Shown here: positions 10,766-18,996 of the stretch, piece after piece
Numbering within the stretch: the first letter of the stretch is position 1
Layout of the letters: the number at the start of each line of letters is the position of its first letter
Assembly: GCF_000504285.1 (NCBI RefSeq)
Contig: NZ_KI632511.1
Coordinates: 1 to 64,000 of the forward strand
Direction: 5' to 3'
Length of the DNA stretch: 64,000 bases
Source: Actinospica robiniae DSM 44927
Lineage (GTDB): Bacteria; Actinomycetota; Actinomycetes; Streptomycetales; Catenulisporaceae
Program-made: the position numbers and the translations under genes
Notes under the pieces: generated by a model
Told to the model about the DNA's origin: nothing
What the model saw: only the letters and a program-made list of their open reading frames with translations
Database searches by the model: none

Positions 10766-11369
10766 GGATTGCCTCGACTTCTGCGGCGAACTCCGATGGC
10801 GAGATCGGCTTGTCGTCCGGCGTGAACAGCTCCACGAACGTGCCGTCGACGAACGCCGTGGGTACGCCGGCCTGGCCTTCCACCTCGGCCGCCGCCCACG
10901 CGACCTTGAGCGCGGCCAGGGACGCCGCGCCCGCCTCGACCGCCCACGGCCGGTAGGTGTTCGCGGCCAGATCCGCGCGCAGCGCCTCGAGGTGGAGCAC
11001 GGGCGCCCGCTTCGCGATCTCGATCAACGTATCCTGATTCGCCAGGCCGGCGCTGCCGTTTTGCCGCCGGTACGCCAGGATGGCCGAGCGGAGCGCCCGG
11101 AACTCCTGGATCCCTTGCCGCGCAGCCCATCCGAGCGCGGCGAGGGCGCAGGTCGACGGGCCCGCCGCGTCGCCGCGGTCGAGGAAGTTCGCGACCTGAT
11201 AGCGCACCCGCAGCACGCCGCGGTCGGCCAGTTCGGTGATGGCCGCGCCGAGGTCGTGCTCGACGTCGGCGCTGTAGGAGCAGCGCATGTCCTCGAACAG
11301 GTCGAGCACGTGCGTAGCGGCCGGATCGCCGTAGACGACGGCGTTGGCCAGGGTCCCCTCATGGGTCAT
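10755..11369 (-). CDS. DsbA-family (thioredoxin-fold) protein with single-cysteine motif
   Basis: 204 residues resembling actinobacterial DsbA/FrnE-like proteins: a thioredoxin strand (THVLDLFEDMRCSYSADVE), a helical insertion, and a C-terminal GVPTAFVDGTFVELF with the cis-proline. The usual CxxC active site is CSYS here (about residue 30), so only one Cys remains and classical disulfide exchange is unlikely. No signal peptide, so it is cytoplasmic. It overlaps the convergent HD-domain gene by 11 bp at the 3' end. Confidence 0.8.
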   Translation of the reverse strand: MTHEGTLANAVVYGDPAATHVLDLFEDMRCSYSADVEHDLGAAITELADRGVLRVRYQVANFLDRGDAAGPSTCALAALGWAARQGIQEFRALRSAILAYRRQNGSAGLANQDTLIEIAKRAPVLHLEALRADLAANTYRPWAVEAGAASLAALKVAWAAAEVEGQAGVPTAFVDGTFVELFTPDDKPISPSEFAAEVEAILSR

Positions 11370-11491
11370 GGAAGGACTTTAGCGGTGCGGACGGCCCGCC
11401 TCACGGTCCCCGGCGGCCCGCGGCATATAGTCGATCTCGACCGGGCCCATCAAGGGGCGCCGGGCCTGAGCCGTCCCGAGAGGTCGAGTCC

Positions 11492-11998
11492 GTGAGCGAG
11501 TCCACCACCCCCGCAGCCGCGCCGGCCGTCGCCCGTCCGTCCGCCGCCGGTGCCGACGACGAGCACGCGGTGGCCGTGGTCCGCATGCGCCGCTCCAGCC
11601 TCGGCGCGCTGTTCCTGCTGGTGATCCAGGCGATCCTGGGCATGTGCGCGGCCCTGTACGGCCCGCTGCCGCACGCCGACAAGGGCAAGGGCCTGCTCGC
11701 CTCCTTCGGCGACTCCGTCACCAAGGGCCCGGCGTCGGTCGCGATGCACGCCGGGTTCGGCATGCTGCTGTTCATCGGCGCGTGCCTGGTGGTCGTCTTC
11801 GGTCTCACCGTGCGCTACACGGCCGTGCGGATCGCCTCGGTGCTCGGCTGGCTGTGCATCGCCGGCGCGGCCGTGGCGGGCGCGGCGTCCGTGAACGCCG
11901 GTGGCGCGAAGGCAGACTCGCTGACGATGGCTGTGCTCACCTTCGTCGCCATGGCGTGCTACGGCGTGAACCTCTACGTGCTCGGCGAAAAGCGCTAG
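11492..11998 (+). CDS. Small membrane protein, function unknown
   Basis: 168 residues from GTG with GAGAGG upstream. After about 35 polar, alanine-rich cytoplasmic residues there are four predicted membrane segments (about residues 36-55, 83-103, 110-130, 140-160). I recognise no family motif and no catalytic residues. It ends 4 bp into the convergent quinone oxidoreductase gene. The upstream 11370-11491 gap presumably holds its promoter. Confidence 0.75.
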   Translation: MSESTTPAAAPAVARPSAAGADDEHAVAVVRMRRSSLGALFLLVIQAILGMCAALYGPLPHADKGKGLLASFGDSVTKGPASVAMHAGFGMLLFIGACLVVVFGLTVRYTAVRIASVLGWLCIAGAAVAGAASVNAGGAKADSLTMAVLTFVAMACYGVNLYVLGEKR

Positions 11999-12981
11999 CC
12001 CAGCAGCACGGCCACTCGGCCGGTGGTGCTGCCCGCGCCGAGCGCCGCGAGGGCTTCCGGGGCGCGCTCCAGTCCGACTCGCTCGCTGATCAATGGCTTG
12101 ACGACGCCCTGATCAGCGAGCGCGCAGAGCTCCTCGTGGGCGGCCACGATCGATGCCGGGTCACGCAGCTTGTACAGGCCCCAGTGCAGCCCGAGGATCG
12201 AGTAGTTCTTCACCAGCGCGTGGTTGAGCGGCGGCGCCGGCACGGTGCCGCCGGCGAAACCGACCACCACGATCCGGCCCTCGAACGCGATGCACTTGGT
12301 CGAGCCCGCGAACGCAGCGCCGCCGACCGGGTCGAAGACCACATCCGCTCCCCTGCCGCCGGTGGCCTCCTTGACCGCGCCGACGAAATCCTCAGTTGTG
12401 CGGTCCACCACCAGATCAGCGCCCAGTTCGCGAGCGACCTGCGCCTTCTCCGGGCCGCCGACGACGCCGATCACCCGGGCCCCGGCCGCCTTCGCCAGTT
12501 GCACGGTCGCACTGCCGACGCCTCCGGCCGCAGCGTGTACGAGCACTGTTTCGCCCGGCTTGAGACCGGCCCGCCGGTGCAGCGCGAACCACGCGGTCTG
12601 ATACGCGATGTGCAGCGCGGCCGCCTCGGCGTCGTCGAGCGATTCCGGGGCGTCGAACGCCTCGGCGGTGTGCATCAGCGTGAAGTCGGCGAGCGCGCCG
12701 TGCGGGAGCACCGGGTTGCCGATCACGCGGCTGCCCACGCGGCCCGGGTCCACCCCGTCGCCGACGGCCGTGACTTCGCCGCAGAGCTCGACGCCCGGGG
12801 TGAACGGCAGCTCGGGGCGGATCTGGTAATCCCCGCGGCATAGCAGCACGTCCGGGAAGTTCAGCGCCGCCGCGCGCACCCGGACCAGCATCTGGCCCGG
12901 GCCCGGCTCGGGCACGGGGATCTCGGCGAGGCTCAGCACCTTCTCCGGCTCGCCTTGCGCGAGCGCCTGCCAGGCCCTCAT
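11995..12981 (-). CDS. NADPH:quinone oxidoreductase-like zinc-free MDR protein
   Basis: 328 residues of the medium-chain dehydrogenase/reductase superfamily, quinone oxidoreductase branch. A GroES-like N-terminal domain contains ALNFPDVLLCRGDYQ, and the Rossmann domain carries VHAAAGGVGSATVQLAKAAGA (about 150-170) for NADPH. Zinc ligands of alcohol dehydrogenases are absent. It starts 30 bp after the acyl-CoA dehydrogenase stop on the same strand and is probably the last gene of the HAD/acyl-CoA dehydrogenase operon, where it could act as an enoyl reductase or quinone reductase. Confidence 0.9.
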   Translation of the reverse strand: MRAWQALAQGEPEKVLSLAEIPVPEPGPGQMLVRVRAAALNFPDVLLCRGDYQIRPELPFTPGVELCGEVTAVGDGVDPGRVGSRVIGNPVLPHGALADFTLMHTAEAFDAPESLDDAEAAALHIAYQTAWFALHRRAGLKPGETVLVHAAAGGVGSATVQLAKAAGARVIGVVGGPEKAQVARELGADLVVDRTTEDFVGAVKEATGGRGADVVFDPVGGAAFAGSTKCIAFEGRIVVVGFAGGTVPAPPLNHALVKNYSILGLHWGLYKLRDPASIVAAHEELCALADQGVVKPLISERVGLERAPEALAALGAGSTTGRVAVLLG

Positions 12982-13011
12982 CCGGCCCGCCTCCTTCTTC
13001 TTGGACCGGGC

Positions 13012-14850
13012 TCAGAACGAGCCGTCGGCCACGTCCATCAGGGCATTGTCGGTGTGCTCGAGCACCGAGCGGCGCGCGCTGAGCTCGGGCAGCACCGTCG
13101 TGGTGAAGAAGCAGGCCACGGCGAGCTTGCCGCGGTAGAAGTCGGCGTCAGCACCCTGATCGGCGCCGGAATCCAGGGCCTCGACCGCGACCGCGGCCTG
13201 CCGGGTCAGCAGCCAGCCGACGAGCAGATCGCCGACGCTCATCAGCAGCCTGGTGGTGTTCTGCCCGACCAGGTACACCTGCTCGGCGTCCTCGCGCGAG
13301 CCCCGGCTCCACTCGCTCAGCGTCGCGACCATGGCGCGCACGTCGGCGAGCGCGGCGGCGAGGTGCCCACGCTCGGTCTTGAGCCGGTCCTCGCCCTCGA
13401 CCGAGGCGAGGAAGTCGTCGATCTCGCCGCTCAGCGTGGTCCACGCGACCTGGCGGTCACGCACGATCTTGCGGAAGAAGAAGTCCTGGCCCTGGATGCC
13501 GGTGGTGCCCTCGTAGAGGGTGTCGATCTTCGTGTCCCGGATGTACTGCTCGATCGGGTAGTCCTGCAGGAAGCCGGATCCGCCGAAGATCTGCAAGGCC
13601 GTGGCCAGCTGCGCGTAGGAACGCTCCGATCCGAAGCCCTTCACCACCGGGAGAAGCAGATCATTGACACTGTGGGCCAGCGCGGCGGCCTCGTCCTGGC
13701 CGTCGAGCTCTGCGATGGTGGCGCGGTCGAGCCAGGCGGCGGTGTAGATGTACAGCGCCCGCAAGCCTTCCGCGTACGCCTTGAGGCCCATCAGCATATT
13801 GCGGACGTCGGGGTGGCGGTCGATGGTGACGCGCGGAGCGGTCTTGTCCGCGGCCCGGGTCAGATCAGCGCCCTGCACACGGGTCCGGGCGTAATCCAGG
13901 GCATTGAGATAGCCGCTGGAGAGCGCGGCGATCGCCTTGACCCCCACCTGCATCCTGGCGAACTCGATCACCTTGAACATCTGCGCGATGCCGTCGTGCA
14001 CCTCGCCCAGCAGGACGCCGACCGCGGGCCGGTCCTGGCCGAAGGTCAGCTCGCAGGTGGTGGAGACCTTCAGGCCCATCTTCTTCTCGACGTTGGTGGC
14101 ATAGACGCCGTTGCGCTCGCCGAGTTCGCCGGTGGCAGGGTCGAAGTGGTACTTGGGCACGAGGAACAGCGACAGTCCCTTGGTCCCGGGGCCGGCGCCC
14201 TCGGGACGGGCCAGCACGTAGTGCATGATGTTCTCTTCGAGGTCGTGCTCACCTGAGGTGATGAACCTCTTGACGCCGGTGATGTGCCAGGTGCCGTCCT
14301 CCTGGCGCAACGCCCTGGTCACGCCGGCGCCGACGTCGGAACCGGCGTCCGGCTCGGTCAGCACCATACTGGCGCCCCACCCGCGCTCCACCATGAGTTC
14401 GGCCGTGCGCTGCTGCTCAGGCGTGCCGATCTGGTGCAGCAGGCCGGCGAACGCGGGTCCGCCGCCGAACATGAACACCGCGGCCTGCGCGCCCTGCACG
14501 AGTTCCACCAGCGACCACCACAGCGCACGCGGCGCGGGGCTGCCGCCGAGTTCGGCCGGGATGTCCAGGCGCCAGTACTCGGCGTCCATGTAGGCGCGGT
14601 AGGAGCGGCGGAAGGCCTCGGGCATCGCGACCGCGCGGGCCGCCGGGTCATAGACCGGCGGCGTGCGGTCGGCGGCGGCGTAGGACTCGGCGATCGGGCC
14701 GACGGCGAGCCGTTCCACCTCGGTCAGCAGGTCCCGCGCGCCGTCCGCGTCGTGGTCGGCGAAGGGGCCGCGACCGAGCACCTCGGCGGTGTCGAAGACC
14801 TCGAACAGGTTGAAGCGCAGGTCGCGTAGATTGCTTCGGTAGTGGCTCAT
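13012..14850 (-). CDS. Acyl-CoA dehydrogenase (long form)
   Basis: 612 residues from ATG 14850, the long acyl-CoA dehydrogenase form with an extra C-terminal domain (about residues 470-612). These flavoproteins oxidise acyl-CoA to enoyl-CoA. Substrate-binding and FAD motifs include [15 protein letters not shown] (about 160-175) and [15 protein letters not shown] (about 190-205), with [20 protein letters not shown] and the catalytic-base region [13 protein letters not shown] near 425-445. The start codon overlaps the HAD stop by 4 bp. The acyl substrate is unknown. Confidence 0.93.
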   Translation of the reverse strand: MSHYRSNLRDLRFNLFEVFDTAEVLGRGPFADHDADGARDLLTEVERLAVGPIAESYAAADRTPPVYDPAARAVAMPEAFRRSYRAYMDAEYWRLDIPAELGGSPAPRALWWSLVELVQGAQAAVFMFGGGPAFAGLLHQIGTPEQQRTAELMVERGWGASMVLTEPDAGSDVGAGVTRALRQEDGTWHITGVKRFITSGEHDLEENIMHYVLARPEGAGPGTKGLSLFLVPKYHFDPATGELGERNGVYATNVEKKMGLKVSTTCELTFGQDRPAVGVLLGEVHDGIAQMFKVIEFARMQVGVKAIAALSSGYLNALDYARTRVQGADLTRAADKTAPRVTIDRHPDVRNMLMGLKAYAEGLRALYIYTAAWLDRATIAELDGQDEAAALAHSVNDLLLPVVKGFGSERSYAQLATALQIFGGSGFLQDYPIEQYIRDTKIDTLYEGTTGIQGQDFFFRKIVRDRQVAWTTLSGEIDDFLASVEGEDRLKTERGHLAAALADVRAMVATLSEWSRGSREDAEQVYLVGQNTTRLLMSVGDLLVGWLLTRQAAVAVEALDSGADQGADADFYRGKLAVACFFTTTVLPELSARRSVLEHTDNALMDVADGSF

Positions 14851-15524
14851 GACGCCCTTTCCTGATGATGGCCGGGTTGGGGCCGCTTGGCTGCGAACAG
14901 CGCGGCCAGCCGGCTCGCGGTCTCGTCCGCCGAGGTGTGGTGGATCACCGTCATACCCAGCTCTTCGGCCGGGCGCAGGTTGCCGCGGAGATCGTCGACG
15001 AAGACGCACTGGGCCGGCGGCACTCCGATCGCGTCCGCGCCGAGCCGGTAGATCTCCGGCCGCGGCTTGCGCACGCCGACCTCGCCGGAGATCACGACGC
15101 CGTCGAACATCTCGGCGATCAGTTCGCGCGGGTATCCGGACGGGCCCCAGGAGTTGGAGACCAGGCCGGTGGCGGCGCCCGCCTGCCGGGCCGCGCGCAC
15201 GGCGGCGATCATCCGTTCGTCCACGCGGACACCGGCCATCAGCCTTCTGATCAGGCCGTCCGCGGCCACGCCGAGGAGCGCGGCCAGGCCGCGCTCGAAC
15301 TCGGCCGGGTCCGCCGCGCCGGTTTCGAGGCCGTCGAGCAGGGCGCGGGCGCCGGCGTCGTGGCGCAAGAGCCGGGCCACGGCGTCCGCGGCGAGCCCTT
15401 CGGCTTCGGCGAACGCGGCGAAGGAGGCGAAGACGTCCGTCGTCATCACCCCGCCCCAGTCGACCAGCAGGCCTGCGTACTCGGGCGCGGCCGTCGGCAC
15501 CTCGTCGAGCACTGTGTGCGGCAC
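14847..15524 (-). CDS. HAD-superfamily hydrolase (subfamily IA)
   Basis: 225 residues. HAD motif I is [10 protein letters not shown] (about 21-30, first Asp nucleophile), motif II the Ser in GLVSNSWG (about 122), motif III the Lys in [10 protein letters not shown] (about 152), and motif [11 protein letters not shown] (about 171). The helical cap resembles the phosphatase-like N-domain of epoxide hydrolases. GTG start with AAGGGAG eight bases upstream. It is the first gene of an operon with acyl-CoA dehydrogenase, to which it is coupled by ATGA, and the TAAGCG palindrome lies 15 bp upstream. Confidence 0.88.
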   Translation of the reverse strand: MPHTVLDEVPTAAPEYAGLLVDWGGVMTTDVFASFAAFAEAEGLAADAVARLLRHDAGARALLDGLETGAADPAEFERGLAALLGVAADGLIRRLMAGVRVDERMIAAVRAARQAGAATGLVSNSWGPSGYPRELIAEMFDGVVISGEVGVRKPRPEIYRLGADAIGVPPAQCVFVDDLRGNLRPAEELGMTVIHHTSADETASRLAALFAAKRPQPGHHQERAS

Positions 15525-15539
15525 TGCGGACTCCCTTGG

Positions 15540-15555
15540 CTAAGCGCTCGCTTAG
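15540..15555. promoter_or_regulatory. TetR-type palindromic operator upstream of acyl-CoA dehydrogenase operon
   Basis: CTAAGCGCTCGCTTAG is an inverted repeat with 7-bp arms and a 2-bp centre, 15 bp before the HAD gene start. TAAGCG-type palindromes are common targets of TetR repressors linked to acyl-CoA metabolism in actinobacteria. It differs from the 14-mer that flanks the neighbouring TetR gene, so the regulator may be encoded elsewhere. Confidence 0.75.
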
Positions 15556-15601
15556 TATCCCGAGTGGCCCGGCCCGGCGTCAAGAACCCGGGTGGAACTA
15601 A

Positions 15602-15615
15602 CCGAACGATCGTGC
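15602..15615. promoter_or_regulatory. Putative TetR operator copy 1 (CGAACGATCGTGCT core)
   Basis: The 14-mer just upstream of the tetR start at 15628 contains the palindrome ACGATCGT. The same sequence, inverted, occurs at 16315-16328 at the start of the next gene. Two copies bracketing a regulator gene suggest an autoregulated operon. Confidence 0.65.
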
Positions 15616-15627
15616 TCTAATAGCGGT

Positions 15628-16272
15628 ATGGGCAAGGGTGAGCAGACCCGGATGGCGGTGCTGACGCAGGCCGCGGAGGTGGCCGCGCGCCAGGGCCTCG
15701 GCGCTTTGACCATCGGCGACCTCGCCGCGCGCACGCACCTGTCCAAGTCGGGCCTGTTCGCGCATTTCCACTCCAAAGAGGCGCTGCAGCTCGACGTGCT
15801 GGCCTACGCCCGGGACCGGTTCGTGGACGAGGTGATCCGCCCGGCCACCCACACCTCGCGCGGTCTGGCCCGGGTGCGCGCCCTGTTCGAGCACTGGGCC
15901 GAGATCGGCGCGCACGGCAAGGCCGAGTGCCTGTTCACCTCGGCCGCGATGGAGTTCGACGACCAGCCCGGTCCGGTACGCGACCAGCTCGTGCGCGACC
16001 ACCGGGACCTGATGGACTCGATCGCGCAGATGTTCCGCACCGGGATCGCCGAGGGCGAGTTCCGCGCGGACGCCGACCCCGAGCAGTTCGCCTTCGAGCT
16101 GCACGGCATCATGCTCGCCTACTTCCACGCTTACCGGCTGCTGAACGATCCGCGGGCGGACGAGCGTGCCCGGCGCGCCTTCGAGGCCGCCCTCGCGGAC
16201 TGCCTCGTCGCGCCGCAGGAACAGACGCAACAGACGCCCGACGCCACGCCCGCAGCGGCGCAGGCCCGCTGA
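15628..16272 (+). CDS. TetR-family transcriptional regulator
   Basis: 214 residues from ATG 15628; an ATG-less extension to 15592 would translate through the operator and is less likely. The helix-turn-helix segment GALTIGDLAARTHLSKSGLFAHF (residues about 29-51) is a standard TetR reader head. The C-terminal domain contains CLFTSAAMEFDDQPGPVRD, seen in TetR proteins with a TetR_C_6-like core. It is divergent from the HAD/acyl-CoA dehydrogenase operon and directly upstream of an alpha/beta hydrolase (21-bp gap). Confidence 0.92.
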   Translation: MGKGEQTRMAVLTQAAEVAARQGLGALTIGDLAARTHLSKSGLFAHFHSKEALQLDVLAYARDRFVDEVIRPATHTSRGLARVRALFEHWAEIGAHGKAECLFTSAAMEFDDQPGPVRDQLVRDHRDLMDSIAQMFRTGIAEGEFRADADPEQFAFELHGIMLAYFHAYRLLNDPRADERARRAFEAALADCLVAPQEQTQQTPDATPAAAQAR

Positions 16273-16293
16273 CCCCCGAGCAAGGAGAGATCC

Positions 16294-17301
16294 GTGAATC
16301 CGTCGCCAGAAAAAAGCACGATCGTTCGTTCTTCTGCGCAGGCACGGATAGATCGGATACGCCCGGTCTTCGGAGCGCTCGAACGCGCGGCGCCCGGCCT
16401 CGGCTCCCGGTGGGCCTGGCGGCTGTGGTGCACACCGACCCGGCCCAGCCCAGCTGCGGTGGCCAAGTCGCGGGCGGCGGGCACGGGCGAAGTGCTCCGG
16501 CTACCGGTGGAGCTACCCGACTGGACCGGGCCGCGCCCGGTCGGACGTGACGGGAAGACCAAGCCACCGCTGCATGCCGAGATCGCCGTGGAGCTGCTCG
16601 GTCCGGCCGGCGGCCCGCTCGTCTACCTGCTGCACGGGTGGAGCGGCTGGCGCGGCCAGTTCGCACCGATCGGCCGGGCGCTGGCCGCGTCCGGGTATCG
16701 CGTGGTGCTGATCGACGCGCCCAGCCACGGCGACTCGGATCCCGGCACGCTCGGGCCGGGCCTGTCCATGCCGCCGGACTTCACCTTCGCGCTCACCGCG
16801 GCCGTCGAGCGCTTCGGCCCGGCGCACGCCGTGATCGGCCACTCGCTCGGCGGCGGCTGCGTCGCGCTCGCCCTGGTCGAAGGGCTCAAGGCCGAGCGCG
16901 TCGTGTTCATCTCCCCCGCCGCCGACCCCATCGGCTTCACCCGCCAGCTGGCCCGGATGCTCGGCTTCGGCGACCGCATCAGGACCCGCATGCTCGAACG
17001 CGGACGCCGCCGGATCGGCTTGGACGCGGCCGATTTCGTCGTTCCGCCCCTCGCCGCCGGCCGCACCGATCTGCCGCCGGCCCTGATCGTGCACGACCGC
17101 GACGACCCGACCGTCCCGGTGGCGGCCGGACTCTCGCTGGCCGGCTCCTGGCGTGAGTCCCGGATGATCGAGACCGCAGGGCTCGGACACAACCGGCTGC
17201 TGCGGGACGAGGCGGTGATCGAGGCCGTGGTCGCGTTCGTCGACGATCCGCGGGCAACCGGCCCGGCAGGCCGGAAAGCGCGCTCCCACGTGGGCGGATA
17301 G
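16294..17301 (+). CDS. Alpha/beta-hydrolase fold protein
   Basis: 335 residues; GTG start with AAGGAG eight bases upstream. Oxyanion-loop HGWSGWRGQF (about 109-118), strand VVLIDAPSHGDSD, nucleophile elbow GHSLGGG (about 186-192, Ser), acid in VHDRDDPTVPV (about 266) and His in GLGHNRLL (about 295). This is a complete Ser-Asp-His triad. The N-terminal 60 residues are basic without a signal peptide. Downstream of a TetR gene and probably its target, because a copy of the TetR-flanking 14-mer lies inside its first codons. The ester or thioester substrate is unknown. Confidence 0.88.
   Translation: MNPSPEKSTIVRSSAQARIDRIRPVFGALERAAPGLGSRWAWRLWCTPTRPSPAAVAKSRAAGTGEVLRLPVELPDWTGPRPVGRDGKTKPPLHAEIAVELLGPAGGPLVYLLHGWSGWRGQFAPIGRALAASGYRVVLIDAPSHGDSDPGTLGPGLSMPPDFTFALTAAVERFGPAHAVIGHSLGGGCVALALVEGLKAERVVFISPAADPIGFTRQLARMLGFGDRIRTRMLERGRRRIGLDAADFVVPPLAAGRTDLPPALIVHDRDDPTVPVAAGLSLAGSWRESRMIETAGLGHNRLLRDEAVIEAVVAFVDDPRATGPAGRKARSHVGG
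16315..16328. promoter_or_regulatory. Putative TetR operator copy 2, inside the hydrolase 5' coding region
   Basis: AGCACGATCGTTCG is the inverted copy of the 14-mer at 15602-15615. It begins 22 bp after the hydrolase GTG start, covering codons for roughly residues 8-12. An operator in this place would act as a roadblock, or the true hydrolase promoter and start lie further downstream. Confidence 0.6.
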
Positions 17302-17339
17302 CCGCCGGCCGGCGCCGCCCGAGGAACCGCCCGGGGTTG

Positions 17340-17361
17340 CGGAACCAGAATACTGGTTCCG
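17340..17361. terminator. Strong hairpin after hydrolase gene (terminator or operator)
   Basis: CGGAACCAG and CTGGTTCCG form a perfect 9-bp stem around AATA. Outer GGTT/AACC pairs extend it beyond a small bulge. There is no T-run. It could end the hydrolase transcript or serve as an operator for the glucanase promoter region. Confidence 0.5.
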
Positions 17362-17449
17362 AAACCGCGCCGAGGCGTTGACCTCCGTTCCCGTCGTTCT
17401 CATAATCCCGGCAGGTACCCACCCACCGAGCGGGGTTCCGGCCGTAGGT

Positions 17450-17469
17450 CTCCGTAAACGTTTACGGAG
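17450..17469. promoter_or_regulatory. Perfect 20-bp palindrome, LacI-type operator, upstream of GH16 gene
   Basis: CTCCGTAAACGTTTACGGAG is a perfect palindrome with the central C-G step and AAACGTTT core typical of LacI/GalR-family operators. It ends 33 bp before the glucanase start, so binding would block its promoter. No LacI gene is in the window. Confidence 0.8.
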
Positions 17470-17502
17470 CCCGGGGCCCGCTCAGAGTAGATCGGAACGA
17501 CG

Positions 17503-18873
17503 GTGTTTCGAACCCGCTTCACCGCCCGGTCGGCCCCCGACCGGACCGTCAGAACCCGCATATCCGCACCCGCGCTCCGGCGCGTGGCCGCGGTCATCGC
17601 CGCGATCTCGCTCGGTCTGCTGACCGACGTCTTCGCCCTCGGCACCTCCGCCTCGGCCACCACCGTCCCCGGTCCCCCGTCGGGCTGGTCCACGGTGTTC
17701 AGCGACAGCTTCTCCGGCTCGTCCGGCAGCGGCATCGACTCGCAGTGGATGTACGACACCGGCGCCGGCTCCACCTTCGGCACCGGCGAGATCGAGACGA
17801 TGACGAACTCGACCTCGAACGTGCACCAGGACGGCGCCGGGCACCTGGACATCACCGCTCTCGGGAGCGGCGGCAACTGGACCTCCGGCCGCGTGCAGAC
17901 CACCAGCGCCAACGTCGGCGCCCCGGCCGGCGGCGAGCTCGAGGTGACCGCCTCGATCCAGCAGCCCACCGGCGGCCTCGGCTACTGGCCGGCGTTCTGG
18001 ATGCTCGGGCCCGGCCAGTGGCCGGAGAACGGCGAGATCGACATCATGGAGGATGTCAACGCCCTGTCCGAGGTGTCCGGGACCATCCACTGCGGCACCG
18101 ACCCGGGCGGCCCGTGCAACGAGTCCAACGGCATCGGCAGCGGCCTGCGCGCCTGCTCCGGCTGCCAGTCCGGCTTCCACACCTACACGATGATCCTGAA
18201 CCGGACCAACACCTCCGCCGAGTCGATCACCTTCTACCTCGACGGCGCGTCCTACTTCACGGTCAACGAGAGCCAGGTCGGCACCAGCACCTGGCAGGCG
18301 GCGTTCGACCACAACCTCTCGATCATCCTCGACCTGGCGATGGGCGGCGGCTACCCGAACGGGGTGTGCGGCTGCACCAGTCCGACCGGCGCCACGAGCT
18401 CCGGCGGCACCATGAGCGTGGCCTACGTCGCGGCCTACTCCACCAGCAGCGGTAGCAGCGGTGGCGGGGGCGGCGGCGGCACCGGCGCTTCCGGGACCGG
18501 CCCGATCACCGGCTACCAGGGCCTGTGCCTGGACGACCGCAGCGCCAGCACCGCGCTGTACAACCCGGTGCAGGTCTACACCTGCAACGGCACCGCGGCC
18601 CAGCAGTGGAGCGTCGTGCAGGCGGGCAGCCTGATCAAGGTCTTCGGCATGTGCTTGGACGTCGATGCGGCCGGCACAGCCGATGGCACGAAGGTGGATC
18701 TCTACACCTGCAACGGCACAGGTTCGCAGGTGTTCATCCCGGAATCGAACGGCGAGCTCTACAATCCACAATCGAATAAGTGTCTTGACGACACTGCGTA
18801 CGGTGGATCGGGCACGCAGCTGCAGATCTGGGACTGCGCCGACACCGCCAACCAGCAGTGGAAGCTGCCCTGA
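17503..18873 (+). CDS. Secreted GH16 endo-beta-1,3-glucanase with ricin-type CBM13 domain
   Basis: 456 residues. A long Arg-rich n-region and hydrophobic core end in ASATT (about residue 50), suggesting Tat or Sec export. GH16 domain follows (about 55-310): WPAFWMLGPGQWPENGEIDIMED carries the catalytic E-I-D-I-M-E motif (shown here as two halves around WPENGEIDIMED). After a Ser/Gly linker (about 312-328), a ricin B-like trefoil (about 330-456) has three repeats ending in QQWSV, SQVFI and QQWKLP with CLD motifs. Likely hydrolyses beta-1,3-glucans such as laminarin or fungal wall outside the cell. GTG start with a weak ribosome-binding site. Confidence 0.93.
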   Translation: MFRTRFTARSAPDRTVRTRISAPALRRVAAVIAAISLGLLTDVFALGTSASATTVPGPPSGWSTVFSDSFSGSSGSGIDSQWMYDTGAGSTFGTGEIETMTNSTSNVHQDGAGHLDITALGSGGNWTSGRVQTTSANVGAPAGGELEVTASIQQPTGGLGYWPAFWMLGPGQWPENGEIDIMEDVNALSEVSGTIHCGTDPGGPCNESNGIGSGLRACSGCQSGFHTYTMILNRTNTSAESITFYLDGASYFTVNESQVGTSTWQAAFDHNLSIILDLAMGGGYPNGVCGCTSPTGATSSGGTMSVAYVAAYSTSSGSSGGGGGGGTGASGTGPITGYQGLCLDDRSASTALYNPVQVYTCNGTAAQQWSVVQAGSLIKVFGMCLDVDAAGTADGTKVDLYTCNGTGSQVFIPESNGELYNPQSNKCLDDTAYGGSGTQLQIWDCADTANQQWKLP

Positions 18874-18920
18874 TCACAGGGCTGAGCCCGGACTCCGCGT
18901 CCGATAGCGTCCGATAGAGC

Positions 18921-18960
18921 GTCGGCCCCCTCGAGACCCCCGCGTCCCGAGGGGGCCGAC
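18921..18960 (+). terminator. Terminator hairpin after the glucanase gene
   Basis: A perfect 13-bp stem GTCGGCCCCCTCG / CGAGGGGGCCGAC with a 14-nt loop, 48 bp after the stop. It lacks a T-run, as is common for actinobacterial terminators. Confidence 0.75.
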
Positions 18961-18996
18961 GCGCCGGGTCCGCACGGGAGTGGTTGACTGAGAGCC

